Positions 31,530 to 42,265 of a stretch of 64,000 nt of DNA are shown piece after piece (within the stretch, counting starts at the first letter, position 1; each line of letters begins with the position of its first letter). A program made the position numbers and the translations under genes. This DNA comes from Anthoceros angustus (Eukaryota > Streptophyta > Anthocerotopsida > Anthocerotales > Anthocerotaceae), in assembly GCA_010909165.1 (NCBI GenBank), contig MU008163.1, forward strand, positions 1,302,001 to 1,366,000, read 5' to 3'. Under the pieces are notes generated by a model that did no database searches, had not been told where the DNA came from, and saw nothing but the letters and a program-made list of their open reading frames with translations.

Positions 31530-33851
31530 ATGGCTATGGCTGCCGGTCCGCCGCCTTTGTACACCTTTGGGACCCCGTGGCCGGTTCTTAACGAGGGAGT
31601 GTTGTACACGGACGTCGTGAAGTCCTCCAGCTCAGGTGCAAGTGCTGAATCCGATTTTGCAACAGGCTGGCTGCTCGGAGCTTCGGCTGTGCTCTTGACA
31701 TGCCGTGTTTGCTTGTAGATGAAACCCTGCTTCACTACTACGCCTCCAGATTTAAGGATTCCGCTTCTGAACAAGGGTATGCTCTTCTGGTTGCTTCAAG
31801 AGCCGACAGCAAGTACCTGCTCAGACTTGGACTGACGATTTCCACAATTCTGACAAACCAGCGGACAGTTGGCTGCAGAGGATCAGGAATGGGCAAGTAA
31901 GGAGCCAAGCTGCACATATACGGTTGAAGTGGGAAGCTGCAAATCTGCCCTGAATTGATCATCTGTCTCCTTCTTGTTGTCAGATCAAGGTGAATGGGCA
32001 GGTGACCACGTCCCCGGATGCCAAGCTCAGGTGTTGTAGCCATTTCCCCCCCACGATTCCCTCGTTGTCTCAAATCCCCGCTGTTTACAGCCCCTGATGA
32101 CGCTGATCCCTGTTTCAGTTTCGGGTCTACAATTGTGTACCATAGGCTTCCCTGGAGTGAGCCGTCTGCTCCCTATGAAATACCTGTTCTTTTCGAGGAT
32201 CTGCACCTGGTGAGTAAGGATGCTGCATTGGGGTTGATGCTCTGGAGACCTTTGTATGTTCTAATGTGGTGTTCATGTCTTTCAGATTGCCATCAACAAG
32301 CCATCCGGTTTGCAAGTTCTTCCAGGAGGCCTGTTTCAGCAGAGAACTGTTCTGCAGCAACTACAGTGGTTGTCTTCTGCTTTGTCGCAGAAGTTGGAAG
32401 ATCCCTCAAATGTGGATGTATCTCAACCTACTCCTGTACATCGACTTGGAAGGGGCACTTCAGGTCTCACAGGGTTCTTCCATCTGTTGCTTGGTTCCTC
32501 TTCAGCAAGACGCCCACGTTATTGACCTCATATTGTGGCTTTTGTTCGTGGGAACCTGTTGCTTTATCAGGTGTTTTGCTTTGTGCAAAAACACCAGAGT
32601 CAAAGTCAAGACTTGCTGCAGATTTTGCTGGATCGACGTCATTGTGCTCTGAACGCATGTAAGCCTTTGGTTCAACATACCCCTGATCCCTATCACTGCC
32701 AGTATGCATGCCTCACACATGGGCGACGTGTTGGCTGTCTGCAGACCGAATGTCAACACAGAAACCATACGGCGGATGACCAAAACGTACAGAGCTCTTG
32801 TGAAGGGCGTCCTACAAAATGAAAAGGTTGTTTCTTTGTGCGATCCTCGTCAATGACACTGATGACTGGTTAAGAAAGAATCTTACATCTGCCTATGCAT
32901 TCAGATGGTCATTGACCAGCCAATTGGCAGGCTGAAGTACCCAGGAGTTTCTGGTGGCCTGTACATGGCATCTTCAACTGGTATTTTCATCCCTCAAGTT
33001 TACCTGTTGCCCCTTGTCTAGCTTGTAGGTGGACAGCTTCTCCATGTCGTTGTGGATGGAGCTAGTGCTGTGCAACAAAAATTGATTTTGCCTTTTTGTA
33101 CGTAGGTAAGGCGGCTCAAAGTACTGTTTCAGTTGTCTGGCGGGACGAAACTGAGCAAACCACTCTGGTGGAGGTATGGCTTCCTAGAACGTACGGCTGT
33201 GGTCACCCAAATAGGGGTGAGTTCTGACTGTGTGAATCTAAAAGACGTCTGATTTGTAGCTGCTGTTTGCTCCAGGTAGAAATATTCTCTGGACGGCCCC
33301 ATCAAATCAGGATCCATATGGCCACGATTGGCCATCCACTGCTTGGTGAGGGTTCGTCTGAGAGTCACCCCCGGGGTGTCATTTTCTTGCTTGGATACTC
33401 ACCTCAAGTCATGCAGGTGACCCCTTGTACGTGGAGGGAGGAAAACCATCTGTAGAATCAAGACTGGATCTGGAAGAAAATGCTACTCCAGCAAAGGATG
33501 GGTACTGGATTGTTACCTGTCATGGCAGTCATTTAGTCCTGTACTCGTTTCTCCAGCAGCTTATGTGTGTTTGTATGGCAGGGGATATGCAAAGCCAACT
33601 TCACCTGTCCCAGGTGACTGTGGGTACTACCTACATGCATTTCAAATGTCCTTTTGTCATCCGGTTGGTGGACATGTAAGTTGCTTCTCTTCTTGTTTGC
33701 CCACTGCGGACTGGTAGGAAGGGTGAATGCATCTCAAAACGCACTTTTTCTGTCTGGGATCTCGACTTACCTCCAGTTTCCTGCCACGCAGATAGTTACT
33801 ATATCCGCACCTCCACCTGCAAGGCTACGAACCCCTTCCGAAAATTCATAA
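31530..33851 (+). CDS. RluA-family RNA pseudouridine synthase (plant PUS5-like)
   Basis: A gene of about 12 short exons. Recognisable blocks in order: GTPWPVLNEGVLYTD, DETLLHYYASRF, SWLQRIRNGQ (about 31860-31900), IKVNGQVTTSPDAKL (an S4-like segment), TIVYHRLPW, IAINKPSGLQVLPGG (about 32285), PVHRLGRGTSG (about 32430-32465), LLCAKTPESKSRLAADF, MVIDQPIGRLKYPGV, VEIFSGRPHQIRIHMA with IGHPLLG (about 33275-33345), DPLYVEGG, and CGYYLHAFQMSF, ending at the TAA before 33852. These are the RluA motifs I-III and the C-terminal PHQIR block. The catalytic motif reads HRLGRGTSG, where most RluA enzymes have HRLDxxTSG. Several internal junctions are clear GT-AG; the join near 31776-31810 is uncertain. 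The cellular target RNA cannot be inferred. Confidence 0.85.
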
Positions 33852-34159
33852 TCCTTAGTATGTTACAGCACAAGTGCTTTGGCCATAGCGTGTTCCGAGA
33901 TCCTGAATTGATTTGCGGTAGAACAAAATTCATTACCATCTAACCCCGTCACTCCTTACCCTAAGTTGAAATGCTACCGACTCTTCCAGGCAGTAATTGC
34001 TGCGGCAATCAAATTATCGGTAATTCAACCCTTATACTGCATAGTTGATGAGGGAGTTTAGTAGTTGCAGTCATTTTGCTGTGCGTGGTGAGCCGCACCG
34101 TGGAGGGCATCGGGCGCGGAGGGATTGCGGTGTAATCAGGGAAGCGCGCTAGTAGATGG

Positions 34160-34728
34160 ATGGAGTCGGAGCTTGAGAGTGAGAAGGGTAAGGCGGCGGA
34201 AGTGCAGGCGGAAGTGGAGCGAATCAAGCAGCTGCCTTCCACCAGCGCTTACGCCGCGCATCGTCTCCGTGTGTTGAACAAAATGCTGGACTTACTGGCT
34301 ATTCATCCCAAGAGCGCTGATATTGTTAATTCTGCTCCTCCTAGTCCAAGCAGTGCCAGTGATGCGGTGACTCCACAGTCCGTTGCCCTTTCCAGCTTCT
34401 GTTTCGTAGATGCGTTAGGCATGCTGTCTGCCAGCCTGGTGCTCAGCATAGCATCTTGCGCAACAGAACAGGTTTGTTGCGGTATGCCTGAATGATGTCC
34501 CGTACATCCGCCGCCTCAGCCATGCTTACATCCTGCCTTGCTTGGAGTTGTTTTCCAGCCTCCGCAGTTTCTTAAGTGATATTCCCGTGTCAGATCCGTC
34601 GTGTCGTGCCTTCCATGTTGAGCTGTTGGCTAGATGAACAGCACTGATACAAGAATGTTCTACTTTTGCAGCTGAGAGCGTGCCGGGGTGACGAGCTGGA
34701 GCTGCTCTTCTCCGAGTTGTCATTTTAG
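34160..34728 (+). CDS. Small coiled-coil protein (87 aa), function unknown
   Basis: Read as join(34160..34366,34672..34728), phase 0, GT-AG. Exon 1 begins MESELESEKGKAAEVQAEVE, a heptad-like charged helix, and contains YAAHRLRVLNKMLDLLA. Exon 2 gives a short acidic-hydrophobic end, ELELLFSELSF. Short plant proteins with a leading helix and an acidic xLxxLLxxLSL-like tail occur widely and are uncharacterised. The two halves fit that pattern, but the intron choice rests on splice motifs alone. Without splicing the frame would run to 34495. Confidence 0.5.
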
Positions 34729-35232
34729 AACATCGGAGCTCGTGGTTGAGATTTTGCAAATAGAATTTGCTCGGGGGTTGGATCCCGACTCTCCCTGTGA
34801 AGCGACAATTAGCCTACGCACCTGCTTCTCGCGGGTGCCACAGCTGATTGTGGATTTTGGCGCCTGCTTAGAACCGCGTCTGGGCATGGCAGAGATGCGC
34901 TGTTTTAAAATAATGTTGAGTGCTTTGGCTCGGAAGAGAATTGTGCCCATGAGAACTGCGTGTGCGCAGGGAGACAACACGCAGACTCCAGTTGAAGACT
35001 CCACGTATCAGACACATCATCACTCGTCGAGTGCCAGTAAGTTAGCCAGGATTTTTTCCCTGCACAATGACGACATCCTGGGACACGAACCACCTCAAAC
35101 TATATACAGTCGGCCCTCACACCTTTCTTCGGACTTGCATTTTTCTCTCCACGTTTCTCGCGAAGCTACCCAGACAATTCTACCCAAAACACACGTCTCC
35201 ATATGCTTCTCAAGTCTTTCATCGGTTAACGG
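34729..35232. other. Convergent intergenic region; nothing recognised
   Basis: About 500 bp between the small coiled-coil gene (+) and the pectinesterase stop (-). A + strand frame continues to 35236 but has no motif and overlaps the end of both genes. Confidence 0.45.
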
Positions 35233-36844
35233 CTAAGCAGCAAGAGGTAGCGGTATGTAAGGTACCGCTAATGGCTTGCCACCTTCACTCAACCACGAGT
35301 GTTGGGGATCAATAAAATGGACAGAGAGGAACTGCTTGGCTTCGTCATCCTTCAATTGTGAAGCCCATGAAACACGCTTGGAAGTATTACTGCCAGGGCC
35401 AGAGCATCTGAACACAAGGCAACAGAATCTCGTGGTCAGAGACAAGAATCACAACCATGTGATGCTATCAAAGCTCAGATGGGGCAAAGACAACATACCT
35501 GTATTCATAATAGCAAGCTGTTTTCTCATTCTCGTGATTGTTCCAGTTATTCCAGCCCGTGGGTAGGATACAGCTATCCATCCAGGTGTAGGCAAAAATT
35601 ACACGGGCATAAGGAGCCCACGGACGGCCTAGGTGCATATATGGAGAGCTTGCACCAGTTCCAGTAATCACAGATCTGCAAAAGGACACATAGTCAGAAA
35701 CTTGACTGTAAGAACAGGTTCACCCGGCAACTCATCAACACGTCCGCATAAAATGAGCATGATCGAGGACCTATAGAGGGACGATTGACAAACCTAAGAA
35801 ATACATAACCAGAGGCCTCAAAAGGACTCCTTCGCTGTTGTGCTGTGATATATCCATTAGCCTTGCAGTGGATGTGGCAATGCTCCAGTAGAACAGATGC
35901 ATTCCCAAAAATGAAGTCCACGCTGCCCTCGATATAACAATCTCTGAAATACTGCCTACCATAGTGCAGGTACGCGGTATCCTGGCAATTGATCATCATA
36001 CGACACAGACAGAATCTGAAGATTATGGACAGGGCTATTAGCACAAGCACATATGCATGGCCAGAAAACCAACAAGATGGGAGAGCTAACAGTCACATTA
36101 CCTGCCATCCCAACAACCGACATGAGTAGAACGCACATCGATCAGCTGTTACACGGATCGCCACGGCCTGTCCAGATCCCTGCTGGAAGCAATGGGTTTC
36201 GAGGAAAAAAGAAACAACCAGTCAGTACAAGGAAGATAGATCTGCATATCATGAAGACAGGGCCAACGCCAAAGTCTGAGATGCCCGAACAACCAATGCA
36301 CTGGCGGATCGAATAAGGAAGAAAGCAGGCGTGCCTGGTGGCTGTAGAGTCTAGGAGCCGTGCCTTGGGTGCAGCATTTTCAAAAGTGATGCCCTGCGCT
36401 ATGAAATCCTCTCCTTCCACGATCGCCGTGCCGCATCCAAACGTACCCGTGCCGATCACACGGGATGCCTGCAGAAGACAGAGAGCATGAAACCCACCAA
36501 TCTTGCATCCATACAGACCCTGATACACTGCCCTAGAAAAGCGGATTCACGTCCCGGCAGTACGATCTGCACTGCAGCTCCCTGAACCGCCCAACTTCCG
36601 GACGCACCTGGTGATGCTCGATGCTGGTGGCAGTGTTGGACCAGGTGAGCACAGTATCTTCCGCAGCATCTGCGAAGAGCGTGATGTGATTTTTGGACTT
36701 GGGCACGTAAATCGGCTGCCGGTACACCCCCGGTGCGATGTGGATGACGATGCGCTGCGTGTTGCAGAGCGGCACAGCATCGATGGCCTCCTGTACGGTC
36801 CGGTATTGGCCGCTGCCATCAGCCGCCACTCTCACCAGCGCCAT
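35233..36844 (-). CDS. PME31: Pectinesterase, PME31-like (no signal peptide, no pro-domain)
   Basis: Read as complement(join(35233..35407,35499..35675,35794..35981,36102..36179,36364..36468,36608..36844)), 319 aa, close to PME31 of Arabidopsis (317). The ATG at 36844 opens MALVRVAADGSGQYRTVQEAI, which aligns with the family start. Later blocks: ASRVIGTGTFGCG, EGEDFIAQGITFENAAP, GSGQAVAIRV, the active-site parts ITAQQRR (Gln/Arg) and GSVDFIFGNASVLLEHCHIH (Asp), and LGRPWAPYARVIFAYTWMD. The normal DTLYLH motif reads DTAYLH, a Leu-to-Ala change beside the second catalytic Asp. The enzyme would de-esterify homogalacturonan; PME31-type members lack an obvious signal peptide, and export is unclear. 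Intron 2 appears to start with GC (AAG|GCACGG) rather than GT. Confidence 0.92.
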
Positions 36845-37178
36845 GCTGCCCGGCAACCCAGCTGCCAGCGCAAGAACGCGCCTTCCCCACCTCCAGTCCA
36901 CTCAGTGACGGATTTGTTGCTGGCATGGGACACAGCTCATCACACATTAGCAACGGTAAACGTTGTCTCGCTAACCACGGCTCCCACTTTGGTTAACCAC
37001 TGGCTAGCCTTCGGCTAGCTATGTACGTATGTACCTGGAAGGCTTGCTCACCAGCTGCCTCACTTTACTTTCACTTCCTGCCCTGTCGAGTCAAATTCAT
37101 GAGACGACAGGGATGGAGTTCTACCACAGCAAAATACAAGAAAAACGTCTCTGCAAAGTGCCAACCTCTGAACCACAT

Positions 37179-38218
37179 CTAGGAGCGCCTGGGGTTCCTG
37201 CCTACATTGCACCTGAGTTGCATATCAGCTGCTAATCGGTGCACGGAGTCAGCCATGCCCAGAATCGGTGGGAGACAGAATGGAGGAAGCACAGGGAGCG
37301 AGGTAGTGAAGTCTGTTGAACGCGTGGCGTCCTGCAAAGTTGCAGCCACTGCAGGAGGGGGCCGGGCCTGTATGACAGCCTCGTAGAGGTAAGAGAAAGC
37401 CCCAAAGCTGACACAGCTTTGCAGAAGTGCTTGAGGTGAGCCTGCATGCGAAGTGGAGGGATTAGGAGACGGGAAACAGATTTGGCTTCATGTGCGTGAG
37501 AGTCTTGCAAACTAGTCTACCCGGGTGACATACCTGGCGTGCACAGAACGAGGCCAGTTGCACAGCCAGCAATCCCCGCGTTGATAGCTGTCAGAAGACA
37601 ACAATGTGAAGGAAGTGACTGACTCCAGTCGCAACAAAACAAACTATTTCACAAATGAAATGCATCAATATAGTTACTGTGTTGTATACCATCTTCCTTG
37701 CCCCGAAAACGCTTCAAGTAGCAGGTAACTAGACTGTGCACTCCAGATAGCAAAGCGAAAGTCTGCAGAGAGATCCCCACTCAAAGTTATAAACCAATGC
37801 ACTGTTCACTTGAACCTAGAAGCTCAAAGTTTTGTCCAAAACTCGTTGCTCTATCTCTCGTGTAGGGAGAAAGAAAAAGCCAAAACATGGTGAAAACATG
37901 TACCCTAGCAGAATTCCCTGCCTCCAGAAACGCTCCCTTGAACCCCGCCTTCTTGAAGATGCCTGTGCCTGCCCATTCATAATCTCTCAGTAAATGCCCA
38001 CAACCGCTAACACAATGAAAGGGCGAGCGACAGGAAGGAGAAACTGAGCCAACCCACATACCTAGGCCGAAGACAGATCCCATGATGGAGCCAGCCAGTG
38101 CGTCGCCAATGCCTTTGAAGAGGCACATCTGAGGTCCGTCATACGACACAACGGGGCCTGCATCCTCACCCTGCGTCCAACCCTCGCCCTCAGAGGGTTG
38201 CGGCCCTCTATCTGCCAT
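37179..38218 (-). CDS. Tim17/Tim22/Tim23-family membrane protein (organelle import channel-like)
   Basis: Read as complement(join(37179..37441,37534..37587,37690..37762,37904..37983,38062..38218)), 208 aa; GT-AG with all phases 1. Exon 1 gives an acidic N-terminus and [22 protein letters not shown], the first Gly-rich membrane helix. Then come [42 protein letters not shown] and [20 protein letters not shown], the alternating G-x3-G helices and basic loop that define the Tim17/22/23 (PRAT) family. [18 protein letters not shown] is a fourth segment. Closest type is the plant TIM22-like/PRAT group of mitochondrial or plastid inner membranes, which import carrier proteins or move small solutes. 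The ~60-residue tail after the last helix is longer than usual. Confidence 0.85.
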
Positions 38219-38618
38219 CCCGTCTCCTTACAACAAAACCCTGCGTGTGTAGTCTGCATACAGAAGTGGCACACAGTCTGAGAGCTTTCCGCAATCGACA
38301 CCAATAAACGAATCAAACAGACCAGACAGCGGGCGGCCTTTCAAAAGTTTGGGAGGACCTGCAGCCCAGCCGCCGGGGTCCGCAGATGCCCAACACCTAA
38401 TTCTCCAGTTTCTCGCCAAGTAAGCTCAGGCAGTTTCGGAAGTGAGGCCTTCAACCTTTCAATCCTGCGACACGCTTGGCTCCGATCCCGACCCAGAATG
38501 CGAAAAATGCGAGCGGACAGCCGGCAAGGAACTCGATGCGGCGTCTATCCTCTCCCATATGAGCTTAGGGTAGGTGCAGGCAACCTGTTTTCTGACTCGC
38601 AACTGAACGAAAACTGGA

Positions 38619-38810
38619 CAACTGAGCTGTCCTCCCCGTGTCCAAAGGCCTTTGGCAGACCTAGTGGGCATCGCGCTGGATTCTCACAAGTTTCCATTGA
38701 TGGCGCCATGGCTGCTTTAGAAGAAACGAGACATGGCCAGAGTGGAAATCTGCCTTTCCGTTTTTGTGATCACCTCTGTTCTTCTAACATGATGTTCATG
38801 ACACAGTCCA
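38619..38810 (+). repeat. Dispersed ~190-bp repeat, copy 1
   Basis: It aligns over its length with 44368-44560: CCGTGTCC, GGGCATCG, TTCTCAC(A/G)AGTTTC, TGATGGC, GGCCAGAGT(G/A)GAAATCTGCC, GTGATCAC, CTTCTAACA. Identity is roughly 70 percent by eye. Both copies lie in non-coding DNA. Confidence 0.7.
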
Positions 38811-38917
38811 TGGACATCATAAGAATCCAAGCAGCGTCGGAAAGCCAGGGCAACCCGGATATGGTATCACTGCTTGACTCTAGGGATGAAACAAGCTGTG
38901 CCGACTAGCGAAACAAG

Positions 38918-39560
38918 TCATTCTATAGCAATTTCTTCCGGTCCATCTTCCACGGGCGCGTTCTCCTCGTCCACCTTCACTCCAGCTGCCTCCGAGGTCT
39001 TAGCAACCCATTCCTTGAGCGGGTCCTCGTTCAAGTCCAGCCGTAGCAGGCCCGCAAAGACACCGCCGAGGAAAGCAACTGGTTCCTGCTCACAAGCAAA
39101 ATCCAGTGTGAGTGAGCAATCCCTGAATGCCACATTTGGAGAACCAAACGGGAATCCTACATTCTGAGGGGCACACCTTCAAAGCTTCCTTGACGATGGG
39201 ATCATCCTGGAAATTGATGAAAGCCCTCACGTCACTTCCGCGGCCGGCGTGTGGCCGTGACCGGAAAGCTGGAACGCGTACGATCAATTTCGAACCTGAC
39301 GAGATTGCACATGCTGATGAACCTGGCTGAATTGCGCAGAGGACCGGTCAGGGCGTCAGGAACATTCACAAGAATGCAAACAGGTAGGGGAAGCAGTCAG
39401 CAGAACCAAGCCCGTTGGACGAAGTTGAAGATCCACACCGAGTTTGCGGATTCAAGGTGGAAACAGCGATCCAAAAGCAGGATGAAAGACTTGCCCGAGG
39501 GAAGGAGGAACCTGCCGTCGGGCAGGACAGGAGGGCTGTCGTGGCCATCGCCATCACCAT
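38918..39560 (-). CDS. UPF0426 family plastid protein
   Basis: The last exon (38918..39085) encodes EPVAFLGGVFAGLLRLDLNEDPLKEWV followed by an acidic tail to the stop, matching UPF0426 (Arabidopsis At1g28150). The exon before it, ending at 39177 with a GT donor, encodes RAFINFQDDPIVKEALK and joins in phase 0. A first exon from the ATG at 39560 (or 39554) encodes a Ser/Thr/Ala-rich leader typical of a chloroplast transit peptide; its donor (between about 39370 and 39420) could not be fixed. UPF0426 proteins are small plastid/thylakoid-associated proteins of unknown function, conserved from cyanobacteria to plants. Confidence 0.8.
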
Positions 39561-39604
39561 CGCCGTGGTAACTGTGCCTACTGTGTACTGTAGCTCAAGC
39601 TGGG

Positions 39605-40135
39605 ATCCCTTTTCATACGCGGCACGGCATAAAGGGTCATTAACCTGGAACTTTTTTTAAGTTTATCTTAAGGAAAGAGGAGATGGGTGAACCCGTCTTC
39701 ATACTTCATACGTGGCACGGGGCACGGAATAAAATGTCATTAATTAGGAATTTTTTTCATTTTTATTAAGGAAAGAGGAAATAGGTAAACCCATCTACTT
39801 AAGGGAGACCCTAAGCGTCATAGTAAAGAAGGAGCAACTAAGCTTTGTATTTAAAGTCATCTGCAGCAGCTACAATGTCATAACTAAAGGAGATAAAATG
39901 GCCTATATATTACTAAACTAGCCGAGGATCTCCAACGGAGACGTTTGTTGTCCATGCTTACAATGTCATAATTAGGGAGATTAAATGGCCTACATATTAC
40001 TGAAGTAATCAAGGATACATCTCCAGCAGACGTTGTTATTCGTAGGTAATCAAGGATACATCTCTAGCAGACGTTGTTATTCGTAGGATAGTCCCTTCCA
40101 GTGTCCTTTGGTGGGCAATAGACACCCACTGCCGA
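39605..40135. repeat. AT-rich degenerate repeats on the 3' side of haspin-like gene 1
   Basis: Three sets of imperfect direct repeats follow one another: a ~96-bp set with GGCACGG...TAAGGAAAGAGGA(G/A)AT at about 39620 and 39715; ACAATGTCATAA(C/T)TA...GATAAAATGGCCTA at about 39870 and 39960; and AAGGATACATCTC(C/T)AGCAGACGTTG at about 40010 and 40050. Parts of this segment match the 3' flank of haspin-like gene 2 at 58890-59130. Confidence 0.75.
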
Positions 40136-40521
40136 AAGAAGAAGTGATGAAGCTACTGGCTCGACCTCGCACTCTTTGAACTTGCCCAATTTTGACAAGC
40201 ATATTCTTTTTCTTCCTTATTATGAGTGAAGAAACGTGACATAGATAATAACTTGGGAAGTAGGATGGTGAAGATCAAGGAATGATTGTTTGGCTGAAAA
40301 GACCTGAGGTTTTCTATATGAGGCTATGTCTCCTTTTTTTGCGATTCCCTGTAATCTACTGATATTTACACAAAAAAAAATATTATTTCTATTTTATCAG
40401 ATGGGTAGAGAGATTGATTGATAAGGACTTCAAAAATGTAATTTTGTCCGTATATATGCAATACTAGGACTGTAGGAGGCAGCTGACGCCCGTGGCTATT
40501 CTTCTCCCTTGTTTTGGAAGC

Positions 40522-41499
40522 TTATTCCCCTTGGCTATTCAGCCAAAGGGAATCAAAGAAAGTATCTTGAGCTATTTCTGCTACTGTTTTACACTTCAAT
40601 ATCCCTTTTCTAAACATATAAATTTGTTTGGAAAATATCGAAAGTTGGTCATCTTGACGCACCATTAAATGAGCTACCTCCGCCAGAAACTCGACCCACA
40701 AAACATTAATTTTTGGGAAGTTATGTTTCCATTTTTTGCCGACAATCAATTTTATTTCAGTCCACACTCTTATAAAAGAATGACAGGTACAACTTTCAAA
40801 TTTTACGTCATACAAATTTTTGAAAAAAATAGTGGAACCTCTTTGAAGACGGGACACTCCAAAGTCTATGATCGAAACTTTTATCCCATAGGTTTTGATC
40901 CATCTTTCCTCATAATTTATTTGATATCTTTCTGTGCTTTCCTTGTTATGGCTACGAGATATAAGAATATTATTATTATGTGCATCTCGATGTTCAAAAC
41001 CAAAAGCGGCTTCTGCCACTTCCATGGCTAGAATGATTTGTAAGAATGTACTTTGAAGTTCTCGTACATTTCTAAATTCAAATTTGTGAAAAGGTACCCC
41101 ACCATCTTCTTGCATCATGACTATAAACTTTTGATTGTGTGGATATTCTAGAGGATGTTTTGGTTTCCCATTTAGCCATGATTTCTTAGCTCTAGAGAGT
41201 TCAGCAGCATATGGTCCTTTACATTGTATTTCCCATTTGTTCATCATAAAGTTAGTACAAAAATACGAACCAGTAGGATTTTGCAGTGTGGCCAACATCT
41301 TTGCGATCTCCACTTCGTTGTTAATATCATTTAAACTTCGTATAGGTGCTATCTTTAGTATAAAATCTTGAAATTTAAAAATTTCTCCAAACGCCCCTTC
41401 ATTTATCTTTTTTATATTTTTCATATCTACACCCATAGAGGTCAAAGCAGTAGTCATGTCGGTAACTCTTTCTCTTTTAAAAATGCAACAGCAATCCAT
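40522..41499 (-). CDS. Haspin-like protein kinase, intronless, AT-rich (copy 1)
   Basis: A single open frame of 325 aa from the ATG at 41499. Kinase landmarks follow the haspin pattern: a short N-terminus, INEGAFGEIFKF as a P-loop, LKIAP with the beta-3 Lys, YPHNQKFIVMMQEDGG as hinge, FGFEHRDAHNNNILI as catalytic loop (haspins have HRDLHWGNxLI), SIIDFGVSRLQ as the metal loop (haspins use an IID[YF]xxSRL form rather than DFG-APE), and INVLWVEFLAEVAHLM late in the C-lobe (haspin NVLWLHYL). No APE motif, as in haspin. The usual plant haspin has a long N-terminus and introns and phosphorylates histone H3 Thr3 in mitosis; here the N-terminal extension is absent. Base composition is far more AT-rich than neighbouring genes. 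Catalytic Lys, Asp (HRD) and metal Asp are all present. It is about half-identical to copy 2. Confidence 0.8.
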   Translation of the reverse strand: MDCCCIFKRERVTDMTTALTSMGVDMKNIKKINEGAFGEIFKFQDFILKIAPIRSLNDINNEVEIAKMLATLQNPTGSYFCTNFMMNKWEIQCKGPYAAELSRAKKSWLNGKPKHPLEYPHNQKFIVMMQEDGGVPFHKFEFRNVRELQSTFLQIILAMEVAEAAFGFEHRDAHNNNILISRSHNKESTERYQINYEERWIKTYGIKVSIIDFGVSRLQRGSTIFFKNLYDVKFESCTCHSFIRVWTEIKLIVGKKWKHNFPKINVLWVEFLAEVAHLMVRQDDQLSIFSKQIYMFRKGILKCKTVAEIAQDTFFDSLWLNSQGE

Positions 41500-42000
41500 G
41501 TTTCCAGGTTTGCTTAGCAAATAGTAGAGTAACACCTTAAACTTCAATAGAAGATGTCACAAAGCACTTAAAACTAGGATGACATTATATAGGTTAATTT
41601 ATAGTGGAAAATGATTTGAACCGAAGGTTTTTTGTAACATAAAGCTCTATGGAAGCAAGCACAACACCAACCAGTTTATTTGTGTCCACAAGGCTCCTCG
41701 CAAGCAAACACAACAACAACAACTTTATTTATTTCCGCACGGCTCTATGCAAGCAAACAAGATAACATACAAGTGATAAAGAAGATATTGGATGTGAAGC
41801 CCTCTTATATCCGTCCAAGTGAACTAAAATAGACTTTTCTTTTTCTTGTATATACTATAAAGGAATAGTCAACTAACAAGCTACTATTTGTTAATAGGTA
41901 TCCAATTTTAGCTTCTTCCAATCTAGGTAATAATTAGTTTTTAATTTTCTGATAAATTAATAAAATTCTAATATTGATTCAAGGTAATATTTATTTCATC
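41500..42000 (-). promoter_or_regulatory. 5' flank of haspin-like gene 1, conserved with gene 2
   Basis: Read on the minus strand, 41935-41893 (AGATTGGAAGAAGC then AATTGGATACCTAT) matches 57038-57067 upstream of gene 2. A TATAGTATATA box at about 41860-41848 matches TATAGTATATATA at 57100-57112. CCAATATCTTC and AAGGTGTTACT nearer the start codon are also shared. The flanks therefore descend from a common copy. Confidence 0.65.
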
Positions 42001-42149
42001 CTTTTTTAGTAGCAAGTATTAATTACTTTCTCTTCCAGCAAGAAGAACTTTTTGTACTTAATGATATCCCATATAAATCATTGAGGAAGCCTTTAAGGAC
42101 TTTGTGGCATGTCTTATAAGACCGAATTCATGAGTATAGATTAGCATCA

Positions 42150-42265
42150 CCATTTTTTGACGTGGCCTTCACCCTCATCTTCAAACACCTTTGCAATTGT
42201 GGGTTTGAGATTTTCAAAAGGCTCCAACGTATACAAACGTGCCACTCCTCTCCAAATTGCAAAAA
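42150..42265 (-). pseudogene. EXO70 relic fragment
   Basis: On the minus strand ILFLQFGE is followed, after a frameshift, by GVAR and then FENLKPTIAKVFEDEGEG. This parallels MLLFLQFGEGVAR...FEALENLSPSIAEVFEGEG in the intact EXO70 gene at 47.6-50.0 kb. The linking residues are partly deleted. The nucleotide match (GCCACTCC, CTCTCCAAATTGCA) is visible too. Confidence 0.65.
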
